Origin: Phallusia fumigata
Lineage: Eukaryota > Chordata > Ascidiacea > Phlebobranchia > Ascidiidae
Direction: 5' to 3'
DNA length: 46,994 nt
Assembly: GCA_008931825.1 (NCBI GenBank)
Contig: QXVZ01027090.1
Coordinates: 1,971-48,964, forward strand
A program made the translations under genes and the position numbers. Position 1 is the stretch's first letter. Every line of letters starts with the position of its first letter. Under the pieces are notes generated by a model. It saw nothing but the letters and a program-made list of their open reading frames with translations, made no database searches and had not been told where the DNA came from. Of this stretch, positions 45,375 through 46,994 are shown one piece after another.

Positions 45375-45944
45375 ATGTTGTCGAAATACCTAATGATTTG
45401 TGTGTTGTTGTTGTGCACTACTGTATTTTATGGTGCGCAAGCTGGAGCTAGAGAAAGGTGTATATACACGACTTTAGTTCTTTTTTTAAACAGTAAGTAA
45501 GTAAAATATATTTTAACTTATCGTAATTAGCATTCAAATACCAAGCAACTAATATTATACAACCACTGTAATGGACAACGATAATTAAAAATTTTGTTCT
45601 CTTTGTTTGCATCAATATAACAGTATCGAAACGGGGTCAATATTCGGATGAAACAAACGGTAAGTTACGGAAACCATTATTCCTTCTTCGTCTCAGGTCG
45701 TCTTTCGATTTTCCGCTGTATCAATGTACTTCGTTGTCCCTTTCTTGACTAGCGGTGAAACGACTGTTGGACACTTTTTATTCAAATTATTTTTCTTTTG
45801 GTCATTTTTAGATTCGTGGGTTTTTCTTCCGTTTTCCGTATTAGTGTCACAATTCAGTTGTCCCAATTTGTAGATAAGATGCCGTCTGAGGATGCAGTCC
45901 AAGCGATGTCTGGCAGAGACGCGATGGGCCGAGCGGGACGCTAA
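45375..45944 (+). CDS. Small secreted peptide precursor (63 residues)
   Basis: Exons 45375-45459, 45624-45659 and 45874-45944 (TAA) join in phase. The product starts with a strong signal peptide (MLSKYLMICVLLLCTTVFYG then AQA), followed by about 37 mature residues: GARERLSKRGQYSDETNDK, then MPSEDAVQAMSGRDAMGRAGR. It has a dibasic KR cleavage candidate before GQYSDE, and Gly-Arg motifs (MSGR, AMGR, AGR at the end) of the kind used for C-terminal amidation. No cysteines are present. I do not recognise the family. A neuropeptide or hormone-like precursor, or a secreted antimicrobial-type peptide, is inference from the layout. A TTTTTGCAG acceptor sits 18 bases before the ATG, and AATAAA follows at 45994-45999, both supporting a real transcript. 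Confidence 0.65.
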
Positions 45945-45993
45945 CGATGATTCCTCAGTTAAGCTGCTGCGAAATTTGTGAATTTTGTTGCCG

Positions 45994-45999
45994 AATAAA
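45994..45999 (+). terminator. Polyadenylation signal of the small peptide gene
   Basis: AATAAA 50 bases downstream of the stop at 45942-45944 on the same strand. Confidence 0.6.
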
Positions 46000-46994
46000 C
46001 GCGAAAGCAGTATTTGTAAAAGTGGTTTAAATCCTGGTTAGCTATCTATTGTTGCTCACGTGGCTATGCAACTGAAGCAATTTTCTCGGCCTGAGAGGTT
46101 TATTAATGTTTTAGTTAATCGGTCTTTCGCCACTGTTATGCCGATCTTTACCAAACACCCTTGGGTTATTTGTGAGGGCAAATAACAGAACTAAAGATTC
46201 TCAAAATCAGCGACGCGCACGCAATGTTGGAAAGACGCAGCGTTCAACAAGAGACAAATATCGTCGTATACTGGTAGAATCAGTTGTGGGGTGAACTATG
46301 TCCGCCAACAATTTTATTGTGGCCCACACGAACAACGAGATAATTCAGATTTACATTTGCAACAAACAGGCACAAAGTTAAACCGATTGCAAAAGTTAAC
46401 ATTAGAAAATTTTTTGCATTGCGTACAAATCTTGATAAAGATAGCAAATCGCTCAAGCGTTTTGGTAATTTTTTCCAGAAAATTAGCCTTTCATGTGGTT
46501 TAAATGTTTCCTTCACGTGGCAAGTCAGTCGCAAATTGAGTGCGTTTTCGGTAATCAACAAACATCTCTTATATTGAGGTGTGCAACTGCAAAGCAACTT
46601 TAGTGCTGTCTGTTGATAGCATTGACAAATTTATCGGCGGTACGAAGTACAAATTAAAAATCGAATCGCAAAAATGCATGTAAAAATGAAAGTAGCGGTT
46701 GAACTAAAAGTGGCCACTTGGAATCAAAAAAGAGTAACACAGTACGGTGACCAGGAAACACTGTTTGGTCTGTTCTTTCGTATGCGAATACTCGGCAAAT
46801 CGATGAATTGCAGGGTCGTTATGCAATCAAAAAAAGTCATACAAACACATTGCAATGCCGAATCGATACAAATACTGGCTTTAAGATTCGACAATCTTCC
46901 ATCAAACAAACAAACATGGGCTAAAAATACAGAATAAAGGACAGAAAAGGGCATATCACAGTTGTTGCACAAAGTGCTAGTCGTAATGGTTGTT
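46000..46994. other. Right-end sequence without recognised gene
   Basis: An open plus frame at 46674-46937 (87 codons) and a minus frame at 46280-46597 (105 codons) have no signal peptide, domain or splice support that I can see. I call no gene here. Confidence 0.4.

Noticed and set aside
46280..46937. Possible right-end gene from two opposing open frames
   Set aside because: Neither shows a recognisable domain, signal peptide or supported junction. The window ends too soon to judge.

Overview
The window is eukaryotic and looks like a compact invertebrate chordate genome. Genes are split into many short exons with small GT-AG introns, AATAAA signals lie close behind stop codons, and the gene families are animal extracellular ones. 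A tunicate such as Ciona is my best guess. That is inference from gene style and content, not from a database match. All exon models below were built by hand from splice signals and reading-phase continuity.

Layout. (1) 1-2.1 kb, plus strand: the last three coding exons of a single-pass membrane protein whose N-terminal part lies outside the window. (2) 3.3-10.2 kb, minus: a 25-exon secreted matrix protein with signal peptide, one matrilin-like VWA, four EGF modules and about eight fibronectin III modules; one homopolymer indel breaks its VWA frame. (3) 12.95-15.67 kb, minus: a class III nucleotidyl-cyclase homology domain of the fungal/protist type, with its catalytic residues largely lost, fused to two C-terminal LIM domains. 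This is the most unusual gene here. (4) 16.7-18.2 kb, minus: a small secreted ZP-domain protein. (5) 19.0-20.5 kb, plus, divergent from the ZP gene: a small EGF-kringle transmembrane protein. (6) 20.95-23.17 kb and 26.05-28.69 kb, minus: two tandem procarboxypeptidases of the B type (M14). Their 5' exons are nearly identical while their 3' exons have diverged, and a relic exon end survives in the second copy. (7) 24.15-25.22 kb, between the two: a roughly 1.06 kb non-autonomous hAT-like foldback element with terminal inverted repeats and a near-perfect 8-bp target duplication. (8) 29.7-42.2 kb, minus: a FACIT-like collagen with six VWA domains, a TSPN/laminin-G-like module and interrupted Gly-X-Y repeats. 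(9) 45.4-45.9 kb, plus: a three-exon gene for a 63-residue secreted peptide precursor.

Most of the genes encode secreted or cell-surface products: matrix proteins, a ZP protein, a kringle protein and digestive enzymes. I see no operon-like arrangement and no evidence that they form one pathway. The pseudo-cyclase/LIM protein appears to be the only intracellular product.
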